Shown piece after piece: positions 41,894 to 54,429 of a stretch of DNA of 64,000 bases. The stretch's first letter is position 1. Each line of letters begins with the position of its first letter. This DNA comes from Rotaria sordida (taxonomy: Eukaryota; Rotifera; Eurotatoria; Philodinida; Philodinidae). A program made the position numbers and the translations under genes. The stretch spans positions 84,949 to 148,948 of the forward strand of contig CAJNOL010000383.1 of assembly GCA_905250125.1 (NCBI GenBank). Direction: 5' to 3'. The notes below the pieces were generated by a model. The model was not told where the DNA came from and searched no databases. It worked only from the letters and a program-made list of their open reading frames with translations.

Positions 41894-42291
41894 CACTTGA
41901 GGTGATACCTCGCATTTGAAATGGAATCCCATTAGAGTCTGTGGACATTAGAAGAACTTTTCCCTCGGACAGAGTATATATTTAAAAAATCGGACAAATG
42001 AATTTTAGCCTAAAATTTACCCATAGACAGCTCTTGAAATTATTAGAATCTTCTAAAAGTTTTAACTATAAAGAGTGATATTACGAGAAGAAATCTTTTT
42101 TTTTTCGACTGAAATTTTACGAGATTCTAATGATTTTAAGAGCTGTCTATGGACAAAGTTTGAGGACAAAATTCATTTGTCTGATTGTTTTATAAATAAC
42201 TTGCCCGGTGAAAACGTTCTTCTAGTCTCAACAGGTCCTACGTAATGACTCGGGGTTTCATCTTCGACGCGAGATATCACCTCGGATAGTG
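41894..42291. mobile_element. 398-bp inverted-repeat element
   Basis: Left CACTTGAGGTGATACCTCGC and right complement CACTATCCGAGGTGATATCT. The inner arms also pair (GGACAAATGAATTTT near 41993 with AAAATTCATTTGTC near 42168; CATAGACAGCTCTTGAAAT with ATTTTAAGAGCTGTCTATG). The middle turn is at about 42085. Non-coding. No target duplication found. Confidence 0.75.
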
Positions 42292-42974
42292 TCCTAGTCA
42301 GTATTTTATAATGAATTCTTAGTATGTTTTTTATTGCACATTCAGTAGTTTTTCTCTCAGTCAAAGTTAGTTTTAGCATAATAAATAGTTTGAAAAGCTT
42401 AGTAATGAATTTGAAACGACTCAGTATTTAAGAATATGTGTGTGTGTGTAGATGTCAGTGTTGACTTTTTTGCCAGTAGTATCCACATTCACAAATTTTT
42501 AATTTATTGAGTTAGCAATTAGTTAACTGAGCAAACATGATAGTTACTAAACACTAAATTTTATGCTGAATAGGTTGATTTATTTACTAATAATTTGTAT
42601 ATAATACTGAGCGTTTACAACAAATATTAAACATTTAATTGATTCTCATTAACTTAAGTTCGATCTCTCTCTCTCTCGAATCGATTCCACAAATTCTTTA
42701 TCAAAAATGTCTATAACTGCGTTTCAACTATTTGTAGTTATATTGAATATACTTTATAATTAGAAACTGTTTTTTTTTTATTCAAAGCACTATCTTTATC
42801 ATCGCTGTGAGTACGAAAACTGATCAGCAAGCGAACTGAAGTCGTTTTATTTGTACTTTCGAAAATAAATTAGGAAAATTTTTCCCATTCTTATTATATC
42901 GTAGTTCACACATGACTTATAGAATTCTTCATTTTTTGTTAGTTAAATTTTTTTATTATGGTAGCCAGTAACTC

Positions 42975-43355
42975 TAGGGATGTGCAGTTTCGGTGAAAAC
43001 AGTGGATTATTGACAGTGACACGCTGACACTGAGCGCACTGTCTGCAGTGACACACTGACATTGACCACACTGACACTGACCACACTGCCTGCAGTGACA
43101 CACTGACACGGACCGCACTGTCTGCAGTGACACACTGACACTGACGTCAGTGTCAGCATGTCACTGCAGTCAGAGCGGCCCGTGTCAATGTATTACTGCA
43201 GTAAGTGCGGTCAGTGTCAGTGTGTCACTGCAGACAGTGCAGTCACTGCCAGTGTGTCACTGCAGACAGTGCGCTCAGTGTCAGTGTCGTCAGTGTACCG
43301 GTGAACGCCAGTGTGATTTTATCGGTGGTCAGTATACTGAAACTGCACATCCCTA
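42975..43355. mobile_element. hAT-like MITE with CAGTGTCA internal repeats, copy 2
   Basis: Perfect 13-base inverted ends TAGGGATGTGCAG / CTGCACATCCCTA and a perfect 8-bp target duplication AGTAACTC (42967-42974 and 43356-43363). The 381-bp interior is the same CAGTGTCAGTG/CTGCAGACAGTGCG array as copy 1 at 11.3 kb, with about 90 more bases of repeats. The perfect duplication suggests it is younger than copy 1. Frames on both strands are repeat artefacts. Confidence 0.95.
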
Positions 43356-43363
43356 AGTAACTC

Positions 43364-46300
43364 ATGCGTCAGTTTGGTTTTAAAATTGCAAACAATACAA
43401 AAAATAACATATGAAAAGTTCAAAAAAAAATCAATATTAGAAGAAATAATGTGCACTATACCGGTAATCAATCGGTAGCAGTTTGATATTCAAATGGTTA
43501 GCTGTTTCCTAACTGACAATCTACTACAGATATAGGGGAGGTAGTGCCAACAAACGTGCGACATGAGTATCTATAATTCAATTTTGTCATGTACAGAATA
43601 AGCTTTGTTTGCTATATTTAATAAATTAAATACTTGATCAAAGCAACAGCAGTCATTGCTAATGACAGAATCTGTTTTCTATTGAATATTTTAATGATGG
43701 AAGCATTGAATACGACTGTGAATAAAATGAATTTTTTATGTTTGTCTGTTCTGTTCAAGAGTAATTTCTACTGAAATGGAGATTTATTCGTATAAAAAAA
43801 AAGACTAATATATGTAAGATTAATATCAACTTTGTTTTAGAGTTGGTTGTCATTGATGATAATGATGAAACCAATTTGAGAGACTCATTTCGTCAAACAA
43901 CAAATATTTTCAATTCATTCGACTATTTAAAAAAATTTCATCATTAATAGTTCTAGAATACTTATCTTTTTCATTTGTTTCGCCCAAGATAAGCTGAAAA
44001 TTTAGCGGAATAGTACTAACTTTCATTTCTTTATCTTTTGATTTAATTTTAATCAAAGTATTTGCCTTTTAAAATCACTTTCACAAAAATTTGTTTACAT
44101 GCCAGTTAGCAACTTATCCAGGAAACTTTTGCAGGAGAGGATCGACTATTCCATTGGGAAACCACTATAGAGAAAAAGTGGATTTTTACTTGCAGTAATC
44201 ATTTGATCTATATTCTCTTCAAGTATTTGTATTACTTCAAGGAAAGATGGCAGTCTCACAATCCTTTCTCTGGACACGTCACTAGAGTCAGCTGTAAAAT
44301 GCATTACTAGAGAAATAATCTACAGGTAAAATGATAGCCTATTCGTTATAACTGGTATGATGAGCTAACCCTTTTTTTTTCAGAAGTAAATCATATGATT
44401 TTCAATCAACTAATCGATCAAGTCGAGATTACGATAGAGTGTAAAAGGAACGCAACTCGTTAGTGTTCGTTTTGCTTTCATTTTGTTAAAATTTAAGTTT
44501 CTTTTTTATGGATTACTCGTTAATTCATCGAATAGCTCCAGTAGTTGAGTGTCACCAAATCTATTCGTATCCTAATTGAGCTCCTAGATATGTAAATATG
44601 CTTAAACCAGTAGTACTAGCCATATTGACTGTTTTCGATCAGCTCAAGTTTAGTCATTAATGAAAGATGGTGCCACAAAGTAATCATTTGTTAGAATAAT
44701 GAACTAATAGAGAATTTGCGTTGCATCTAATATGATATGCCGTAACATATTGAGATTGGCCTTTTTTTAATTAGAAATCGAAGTTTTCTTAGTGGATAAA
44801 ATCGATTTAATAGAAAAATCAGAATAAAATCTGGAAAAAGATAAGAGTAAAGTGCTTGAATTAGCAATGTTTTAAAGTATTGAAGAATTTTATGGAAAAA
44901 TAGACGACATGAGCCTTTACCGAATAATAAGACTATTTCAAAATATTTTTTTTTCTTCATATTAATTAAAATGTCAAAAGAAATATGGTTACAGTCATCA
45001 TCAATGCAAAACAATAAACGTGTACTTAAGTATCCTGACAGGTTTATCTTGACCGTAAGTGAAATATCGAATGTGAATGTGTGATAACCTTTTATTTGTA
45101 TTGACATTAGAAATTTTTATTTGTTCTGAGTAAAATCAAAAAGCTCTCTGACATTTTGTTAGAAAATAAACCATTATACCAATTCAAAAAGTCGTGACAC
45201 TATTTTGTAACATCAGACTGTGCTGTAATAACACGATATATAATGTAATCGATGAATCAAACTAAGTATTTACAAATTATTTATCTATCAACTACATTTA
45301 ATAATAAGAAATGTTAATTATTTTATAGGATGTTTTTAAAAGGTCAAAAGAAAGACAAATATTTTTCCATTTCCGAATAATTCATTCAATAGATCATTAT
45401 ATTTTAGATAAAACAAAATATATTTCGATGTTAATCATCTACTTATAGAAAAAATATACATGTGAATCACTTCACTGGGAAAAGACAACGAAAATACTAA
45501 AAATTATCATCAACATGTACATAACGAAATGTCACCAAGACTTCAAAAATATATCACAATGACAATAATATGCCTATAGATAATAAAAATATCGAAAAGA
45601 AATATAATTGATATATTCCGTACATTTTCTTCCATATTATATCTGATTCTTTTTGTTTTATTTATTTATTTCTAAATTTTACACACATAAAAATTATTCT
45701 ATTGTTCAAACAATGTTGTTTAATTTTAAAAGATTATGAAAATACAATTAAATCTGTTTATTCAAACTAACAAGGAAAAAAAAGGCGGCGAGGTGTATAT
45801 TTTTATGGAATTAATAATCTTATAGAATCTTTTTGAAAGTATTGATTAAACGTATCTTGCTGAAATTTAACCACAAAAATATCATGTATAAATATAATTT
45901 TTCTTTAATATTTCATCGTACTATATATTCAAAATACCGGCATCTACTTTACGAGAAGTAGAACATTGTATTAATAAATTTTTTGGTTGCGACAAACTTC
46001 GTTTTTAAACATTGTCACCGAAACTGTTGTTAGACTTGTATAATATTAATAAACATTTGTCGATAAATTGACTGTTGGAGTTCAGAGTTGGTTGTATAAT
46101 ACAACGATAAGAAATTGCGTTTAAATAATCAACACTACAAATGATATCTTTTTTTCACTAATAAAATTCAATGTTCTGCTAGAGTACAAATCGTAATTAA
46201 ATTCACTTTGGTCACTGCTTACGATTATGCTTCGATTATAATTCATGAATTTTTCGGATGCATTTTTTACAAAACTGCGATCGTGTTGTATTACTTTTTC

Positions 46301-47254
46301 ATTATCTATTTCATACTTTGAAGAAACAACTTTTATGATTTTTACGTAAAGAAATATTCTTACTAATTTTAAAAATATCTTATCCATTCATGACATGCAG
46401 TGAAATATTCTAATTTAATTTCTTTTGACTTTTAAGATCTTCATATCTAATTGGTAAACATATGCTTTTTGTTAATTGAAACTTTTTATAAACAAAATCT
46501 TTAATCTATTCACATTTCTGAAAATCAGCACGACCTTTCTACAACATACCTTCTTATCTGTGACACTTCTGCTAGGTATTATAAATTCTTAAATTGACGC
46601 CTTGATGAACTGAAACTTAATGTTTCACTTCTATCAACGGTTTCTTGCATTTTTTTCATATTTTTGAGTGATCACTTCTCGACGTATTTTCTTCTTCGTT
46701 TAAATCAAATATATGTTCGATTTCAATGATTAAATTATAATTTGAAATAATTTCTTCAAAAAAGTTAATTAATTGACTCATTCTTTCATTTTTCAGCATC
46801 AGTTAATAAATTTTCTGCTTTTAAATTATATTTTTGTTGAATTTCCTTTAAACAAAATATTATGGTATAGTTACAAGATTTACTTTTAGTCTAACAATTG
46901 TGAAGGTAATCAATTACTAACCATTTGTTAATCAGAGACAAGTATTATCCTATCATAATATATACTGCTTTCTAATTTTTAATAAACAGGTATACATATA
47001 TACAAGAGATCGTACATATATGCATTCACGTATGACAATAGAACGAGAGAGATGATTCATCAATGAAGGATATTACCTAACATAATTCAAGTATAATCAT
47101 AAAAGAGCACAGTTTTTGTTGATAAATATTATTTTATTTACTATTAAGTATATCTAAATGCATAATAATACAGTAAAAGTTTTGTTATATTTATAAATGT
47201 TCATCGAATGATTATCAAATTCAAAAAACTAGTTCATCTTTTTAAACACGTTCA
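43364..47254. other. 3.9 kb without a supported gene
   Basis: No exon chains found. Minus-strand frames at 44727-45107 (126 codons) and 46121-46387 (88 codons, hydrophobic start) are possible but unsupported. No strong inverted repeats noticed. Confidence 0.45.
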
Positions 47255-47805
47255 TCAAACAATCCTATTATAAGATCTTATACGATTCATGTATGATTTT
47301 TTTCAGGATTTTCCATACCATTGCATACCTGATTTTCTTCTAGTTTTGGCTTTTATCATCTTGTTTTTTTTTTAAAAAGTTTTTTAATCTTTATTCGCAG
47401 ATGTATATTTATTTTGTAAAAATTACAAAAGCTAAATGCAAATTAAAAAAAATGTGCTTTAAAAAAAAATATTTATTGAATTTGATCATTAAAATGAACT
47501 AAAATAAAATAAGAATAAATAATTTAAACAAAAGAAAAGCTTCTTTTATTTAATCAAATTATCTGTCGACTATTTATCCACTTGAATATTTATCTAAATA
47601 CACAAAAATTATCTTTATAAAAACTATTTATACAAATGAGATTTAAAATCATAATCTTATACGATCATATAAGATTCCAATTATCAGACTTTGTAAGAAT
47701 CATGTAAAATTGATAGTAGCATCTTACAGTCAGATAAATATTAAATCTTACAACATCCGATTATCAGTAACATCTCATATGATCTTCGTAAAGATTTTCC
47801 ATCTG
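47255..47805. repeat. Second copy of the TTAA-insert family
   Basis: AATCCTATTATAAGATCTTA at the left and ATGATCTTCGTAAAGATTTT followed by CCATCTGGA at the right mirror the ends of the 4856-6057 insert, and the middle (47465-47530) holds one unit of its minisatellite. Shorter, about 550 bp. No clean TTAA flanks identified. Confidence 0.65.
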
Positions 47806-50800
47806 GATATGATATAAATAAGCTAATGCAAATTTCAATTACCAGAAAATTATCGTTAAACACACCATTAGTCCGAATGATTATTATATTGTAGTTAATA
47901 ATTTAATAAGCTTTATAAAATGGCGCCACTATAATTGTAAAAGTGATTTATCAATCCTTTGCCTTTCTTCATAAGGTATAGATGAATGTATTTAAATGAA
48001 AATTCTACAGTAATACAAATGCATAAGTTTAAAGAAGAAAACTTGAGTAATAGCAATGTCATAATGAAAGTCACTCACAAGTTATGTCTATACAGTTGAT
48101 GATGATCGTACTAAATAAAAAAGGTCGAAAATTTTAAACTTATTATTAAATTATATTACATTGCGTTGTTATAATTTATTTATTTACTATTATATTGTTA
48201 TTATTGAGACTTTTTCTTTCAAAAAGCATGAAGATAGTAGATTTTCAAGTGGATGTATTACGAGTTACCATAACCTTTTGACTGAAATTGACTCTCTCTC
48301 TCGTCAGATGGCAAAACTTTCTAGATCGATTCTATATCAAAGAAGGAAAAAGAATCAAGACAAGATCTTTTACGCAGCGGCATTTCGAAAAGTACAAAGA
48401 TAGAAACAGCAGTGGCGCTAGAATTTTCTTTCTCGAGATGAGTGTGAGTTTGTTGCTGTGAGGTGGACGTATCAAAATTTTCTCATATCCCCGTACCAGA
48501 GTTGGAACCGGGCTGAACTAGATGCATTTTTAAAATCAACTGGCTTTCACCGATTTTTCGCCGGTTTGGGTAAGTATGTGTAAAAAGAAGATCCATATCG
48601 TATAATTCCATACGTTCTCCAAAAACAAACAAAAAATCTTTGAATTTATGATATTCAATTACTTCTATTAGACTATCTTCATTTGTTTTGATTGTTGAAT
48701 ACTATTTCTATCTAAAGAAAACAAAAACAACAATTTCATTCAACAATATTCAGCGCAAGAGGAAAATTTTACAATAAACTCATGAATTGTATATCTGATT
48801 GAATAGTTTATTCTTGCGAAACCTCATACTTTTACAGAGAGAATTGATAAACTTCTAAGTGATTCATCCAATAAAAAGTATAATCTTTTCTAATACAAAT
48901 TTTCTGTGTAAACGACGATAAAAGAAAAAATTATTAAAAAAACAAAAACAATTTTCAACTTTACCAGAATGACTCTGACTGATATCGTTAAGTATGGAAG
49001 AAAAAGACAAAAAATATATACTATAACATCAATTGAAAATAAATAATTTATATTCGAAAATCAATCCATATTTTTCTATTCAAAATATAAATCATGACTT
49101 ATTTTAATTTATCGAAGTAAGAAATGATTTATTGAAAAATCATATTCTAATTGAATTTTTGAATCATTTTCATATCATAATGCTTCAAAAAGAAATTCTC
49201 TTGTATATCATTCATTAAATCTATTAATTACATCAGCACGTAAAGAATACAACAAACATAAATTTCAATTGATACATGTTTTTCATTTTAATTTCTATCA
49301 AATACATATGTTGAATCTGCAAAATGTACCAAATAATTTATTTATCATATCATTTTGAGCATTGATTTTTGACATAAAAACATTTATTTGTCAACAAAAA
49401 TTATTTAAATGGTAAAGATTAGTATAAGTTGTTGGGCATATACATAATGATGTTAAGATGGAGATGTTAATGAAAGTATAGCTTGAGATGATTGAACAGA
49501 TAATTGATTCTATGAATACCTAGAGCTTCATTTTGATGACAACATTGTGATTATGTATGATGAAAATGAATAATATCAACTATAACAAATAACAAAAAAG
49601 AAATAGAAATATATTTTAAAATTTTATTTTTGGTTTTATTTATTTTCAAAAATCTGAAACTTATATAAAAGATTGTTGCTTCCAATTAATGTTATTTAGT
49701 ATTGAATCACTATTCTATAAATAAAAAATAAATATTTTCTTCTCACGCTATTCAAAAAAAGTAAAAATCGGTACGTTTTTTTAGTATTATTAATATTCTA
49801 TTTTAAAAGTCTTTGAAAAGAATTTAGTTCACATAACAAATGACTAATATTCTTTTGTTTTGAAATTTCTCAAGACAAAAATTAAAACTAACATATGTAG
49901 ATTAATTAACGAGAGTCAGTGAATTCCATCGAACTTTATTTTCTTGAGAAAAATAAGTATTCTCATGTCTTACCACATATCTGATAATGAATTATATTTA
50001 ATTATTTAGAAATCTAAGACTCTCCTTTCAATACAAACATAATAAGAGTAATAAACGTAATACATTATTAGACTTTATCCAGGGACGTATATTCACCATC
50101 TGTTACAAAACACGAATCACATGATGATAAAAGGATGACATTAATATATATATATATAATAAGTACGATATCTTTGCCCCTCAAAAGTTCAAGTTAATAG
50201 AAGTGCGTGTGGAGAAAATAAGCTTATTATGCTTGATAAAATATACTTTCTCAAGACACATTGTCTATTGTTTTTGTATAAAAGCAAATCATCATTTCCT
50301 ATGTATACGGTATATTCAAGGGAATATTAAAAGTAGAGCAAAAAAAAGAAAGAAAAAAAAAAACAAGAAGCATTTAAGTTTCTTTTTTTTTTCTCTTTAT
50401 GTGATGTAGCAAATAGAAAAACGGACGATGAAAATATAGGTAGATGCTATACTTATTTTGCTATTCATTTTTGTCTTATCCCATATTCACTCTTTTTTTC
50501 TGTCGTCATCAAAATATTATCGTCTCTATCAAATGTATTAAAAATAATCATTCGTTGCTATTCTTCTATTTAGCGTTGTCTGTTTTTTTTACGTTAGATT
50601 TTTTTCTTCATTAAGAAATGTTCTTATGCTTCATGTGTTTTTTTTTTTCTTTCTTAAGAACTAGCAGAAAAGAAGATTTAATTGTTTTTGTTTCCAATCT
50701 TCATTTCATATTATATTTCATGTTCGTGAAAAGAAAAGTATCTATTCATTTTTATCTTATATATAACAATATAGTTTACAAACACTATAATATCATCGAT

Positions 50801-51531
50801 TATTTCTACAAAATATTAAGATATTTTTACTTCCTCATTTTTTTTTTTTTTTGTTTGAATATGTTTTGATTACATTCATACACATATTTCTTTTCCTCCT
50901 ATATTATTGTCAATTAATTTATATATTCTCCGTAAACATTCTTACAATTATAGCCGAGTATTAATACATTCCATATGGCATGTAACCATTTTTTTTTTTT
51001 TAATCAAAGTTTTTGGTTCGCAATCTATGATATTATATTTACAATGGTTATCACAAGTACGTATTCGTTCATTTAATTTTGATTACAGAAAAAACAAAAG
51101 GATTTTTGTTTTTTGCATTGAACATCCTTCTTTATATAATATAGATTAAAAAATATAATTTTTATTAGTTTCTTGTTAAAGAAATTATGCCTACCTAATG
51201 AAATAATTTGATATAAATAGTAGATAATTAGAATATTATTTTTTATTAATTATCTATTTATCTATAGAAAATTATCTTCCGAAGATTTGCTATTTTTATT
51301 TCTTCAAATTATGTTTGAAGAAGATATTTTAAATAGAAAATGTTCTTACTCCCCTTTCTACTTTGAGTTGCATGTATATCTATATTTATTTTGTATGCAA
51401 ATATAAAAATACTTCTTATTTCAGATTAAAAATAATATGTGAATGCACAGAATTCACATGTACATATATAATCAACGAGATTATATGTATTCAGATATTT
51501 CTATAATATAAATTCTGTTCAAATATTTGAA
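47806..51531. other. 3.7 kb upstream of the zinc-finger gene, no gene
   Basis: Mostly AT-rich. A hAT-like end CAGAGTTGGAACCGG at about 48499 is isolated. An AT run lies near 50143-50157. T-rich frames at 50203-51149 are low-complexity chance frames. Confidence 0.45.
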
Positions 51532-53346
51532 ATGCATTCATCAAAACAAAATTTATGTATTAATGATCAATTAGATTTTGATAAACAAGACAATCATCCA
51601 GATATTGATTCGCCGATACGTAGTTATGCAATTATTGAAACAAATCCAAATGAATTAGATCATATTATTGATCTTCTTCGACAATTTTTTCCACAAACAA
51701 GAATTATTGAATTTAGTAATCAAAATCATTTAATAAATACAACAATACCACAACGAGAAATATCTTTTGAATCAAATTGTAATTCTCCTTTTTCAATATT
51801 ATCAAAATCATCATTTGATAGTGATATTAATAATGATCAAATATCATCAAATATAAATTCACAAGTAATAAAATGAAAAAGAAAAAAGAAATAAATAAAA
51901 ATTTTTATTTTTTATTTTTAGACATTTAAAGGTAAAGTAAAAGATTATTTACAACGTCGTTATTTAGAACAAATTCGTGAGCAAGAATCTCCTAAAGGAA
52001 TTTTTACAAAATCTCGTAATGATAATATAAATTCATTTGATTCATCATTATTTTCAACTGTTGATAAACCTTCAATAACTTTAAAATCTCATTCACTTGA
52101 TTCATCATCAATTTCAACTCAACAATTCATGTCTAATAATTTAATTCAAACAAAATCTCCTTCACATTCACAAAGTAAACGAGGTTTCTTACAACGTTCG
52201 ACAAATATTGACATGGATGATACATCGAACATTAATAATAAACTAGCATTTAGTATCGATCAACCAGATGATGATTTTGATAATGATGATAATGATAAAT
52301 CTTCTTCATTTCAACATTCATATTCTGAACAACAAACTAATGATAAAAATAATCATTGGTTTATACCTTGTTATCGTGCCGATGAACAAGAACAGAATAA
52401 AAGACAATCATCATTTCCTAATAGAACATCATTACCAGAGACGCCTTATTTAACATCAAGTGATCCTGGTCCATTTCATTCATCATGGTTTAATATATCT
52501 ACTTCTCCCTCTAAATTTCAGCTTCCTCAATGTCAAGAACAATTTGTTACTAATTCAGAAGGAAGTATTGCTCAATTATCAACATTAACAAATACATTAT
52601 GTGATGAGCCAAATGTCTTTACTTCTGTCAGTCCAAGGTAAAAAGAACTAAGTTAATAAAATTTATGTCTATAGACACATTAATGAAGTTATTTTTTAAT
52701 CTAGATGCAAAATAGAAAAACACGATGTAATTACTTCTACAGATTCATCATTGGTTCTATCTTGTCAGATTTGTGGACAAGAATTTGATTCACGTCAATT
52801 GTAAGATTATTAAAAACAAAAAAAAAAAACAAATATACAAAGTAGTTTGTTTTATTTTAGATATTTAACTCATAATTGTACTCATCTTGAAAATTCATGT
52901 CAAGATAATAAATCCGATATATTAGATTTTGATCCAAATTATGATAGTTCTAATAATTTACGTGATTTTACATGTAAAGTATGTTCAAAACATTTTGCTC
53001 GGTAAAAATTTTTTTTGTAAAAAACATAGTTCTTTGAAATTTTTATCATAAAATCTTTTTTGTTTTTTTTTTTAGTAGTGATATGTTAAATCGACATTTA
53101 CGTTTACATTCTGGTAAACGTCCATATCGATGTATGATATGCAATGTATATTTTTCACGTAGTGATCATTTATCAACACATTTTCGTACACATACGGGTG
53201 AAAAACCTTATACATGTCCACATTGTTCATATACAGCATGTCGACGAGACATGATTACAAGACATTTAAAAATTCATACGAAATCACGAACAGACCGCAA
53301 GCATGCAACGTTAACTAATACTTCAAGTAACGATTCTCAAAAATAA
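51532..53346 (+). CDS. C2H2 zinc-finger transcription factor with a three-finger C-terminal array
   Basis: Five exons, 51532-51864, 51922-52637, 52705-52800, 52861-53001 and 53076-53346, total exactly 519 codons (518 residues). The first 350 residues are Ser/Asn/Asp-rich and probably disordered. An atypical finger-like part (CQICGQEFDSRQLYLTHNC) precedes three standard fingers: CKVCSKHFARSDMLNRHLRLH, CMICNVYFSRSDHLSTHFRTH and CPHCSYTACRRDMITRHLKIH, with linkers SGKRPY and TGEKPY. The RSDxLxxH contact residues in fingers 1 and 2 resemble EGR/SP-type factors and predict binding to G-rich DNA; finger 3 (CRRDMITRH) is distinctive. Acts in the nucleus as a DNA-binding regulator by family knowledge. 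Its orthologue could not be named with confidence. AATAAA lies about 230 bp past the stop. Confidence 0.88.
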
Positions 53347-53379
53347 TCATACTGGTTTTTACTATTAAAAAAGAAATAT

Positions 53380-53398
53380 CTATCTATCTATCTATCTT
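53380..53398. repeat. Short CTAT microsatellite
   Basis: Four to five CTAT units in the 3' flank of the zinc-finger gene. Confidence 0.8.
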
Positions 53399-53572
53399 AT
53401 TTTCTAGTCATTTCTTAATTTGTATTATGTATATGATATAGAGATGATTCATACAAGTATTCGCTTGGTTTTTTCTTCTTATCATAGGGTACTACATGTT
53501 AATATCTAATTTAATTTAAAATGCTTATTTTTTAAAGAAAAAAAAAATAATATTTATAGTGTTAAGTTATGA

Positions 53573-53578
53573 AATAAA
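53573..53578 (+). promoter_or_regulatory. Possible polyadenylation signal AATAAA
   Basis: Canonical hexamer in the 3' flank of the zinc-finger gene, 227 bases after the stop. Confidence 0.35.
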
Positions 53579-53939
53579 GTGAAAATTAGTGATGATTGAT
53601 GTATGAAGAACAAATGACTTTCTTTTTTCTTTAGATAAATAATTATAATAAATTTAAAAAAAAAGATAGAAGACAGAATTTTTAATGATTATATTCTAGA
53701 AATAGATTCTCATTATTATGAGTTATCCAATAAATAGATATGAATATTTATTGAATTTAAATATAAAAATGTAGCGACACTGGTGTACCTAAGGAAAAAT
53801 AATAATATCATTGAGATGAGATTAAATAAGAAAAGAAAACTTACATTGAAATGTTTATGGTGGCATACATTATTAGGGTATACCATGGAAGAAGGTTTCC
53901 AACTGATAAATTGTTGTTGAATTTGAACTGTGTGCATCA

Positions 53940-54425
53940 TGTAGATTCAAATAATACAGAGCCCGAATTCTCAGCTGAAATACTGCATTTTTGACAGTAT
54001 TTTTTAAGTCAGTGTTGTAATTTCGTACAGGAAAACTAATTTTCGAATTTCGACTTGAAATTTTGCACAGATAATAAATCTTAATAGGAATAGTTTATGA
54101 TGAAAGTTTCAGATCTTTTGATTTGTTCTTATCCTGAAATAAGATTATCGACTATGTTGGTGTATATGAGCGATACGAATGATACGCTTTTATTATAAAT
54201 ATATCTTAGAATAGAAACAACAAAAATGTCTGTTTTCCTTGTGTTCTTGTAGGGATCATGAACATTAACTTTAAAAAAGTACTGTAACAATGTAGCATCT
54301 TAGGACCAAGAAGGTAAAAGTTCGAACTCTTTTCAAGGTATTCATCGTATCATTAGAATCTACACAATACACATAGTTTCGACTGAAATACGATTGATCA
54401 TTTGAAGGACTTCTTTCGTTAATCT
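53940..54425. repeat. Dispersed foldback repeat family, copy D
   Basis: Left arm in complement orientation (AATTCTCAGCTGAAATACTG, AAAACTAATTTTCGAATTTC, TTTCAGATCTTTTGATTTGT) and right arm forward (ACTTTAAAAAAGTACTGTAA, then CAATGTAGCATCTTAGG and GTTCGAACTCTTTTCAAGG). The outer right end GATCATTTGAAGGACTTCTT matches copy A. About 485 bp, non-coding. Confidence 0.75.
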
Positions 54426-54429
54426 ACTT

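Noticed and set aside
44727-45107. 126-codon minus-strand frame
   Set aside because: Low-complexity hydrophobic sequence without exon context or homology that I recognise.
46121-46387. 88-codon minus-strand frame with a hydrophobic start
   Set aside because: Could be a small secreted protein, but codon use and surroundings give no support; left unannotated.
50203-51149. Three T-rich + strand frames
   Set aside because: Phe/Ile/Tyr-rich translations of AT-rich DNA, no domains or splice structure.
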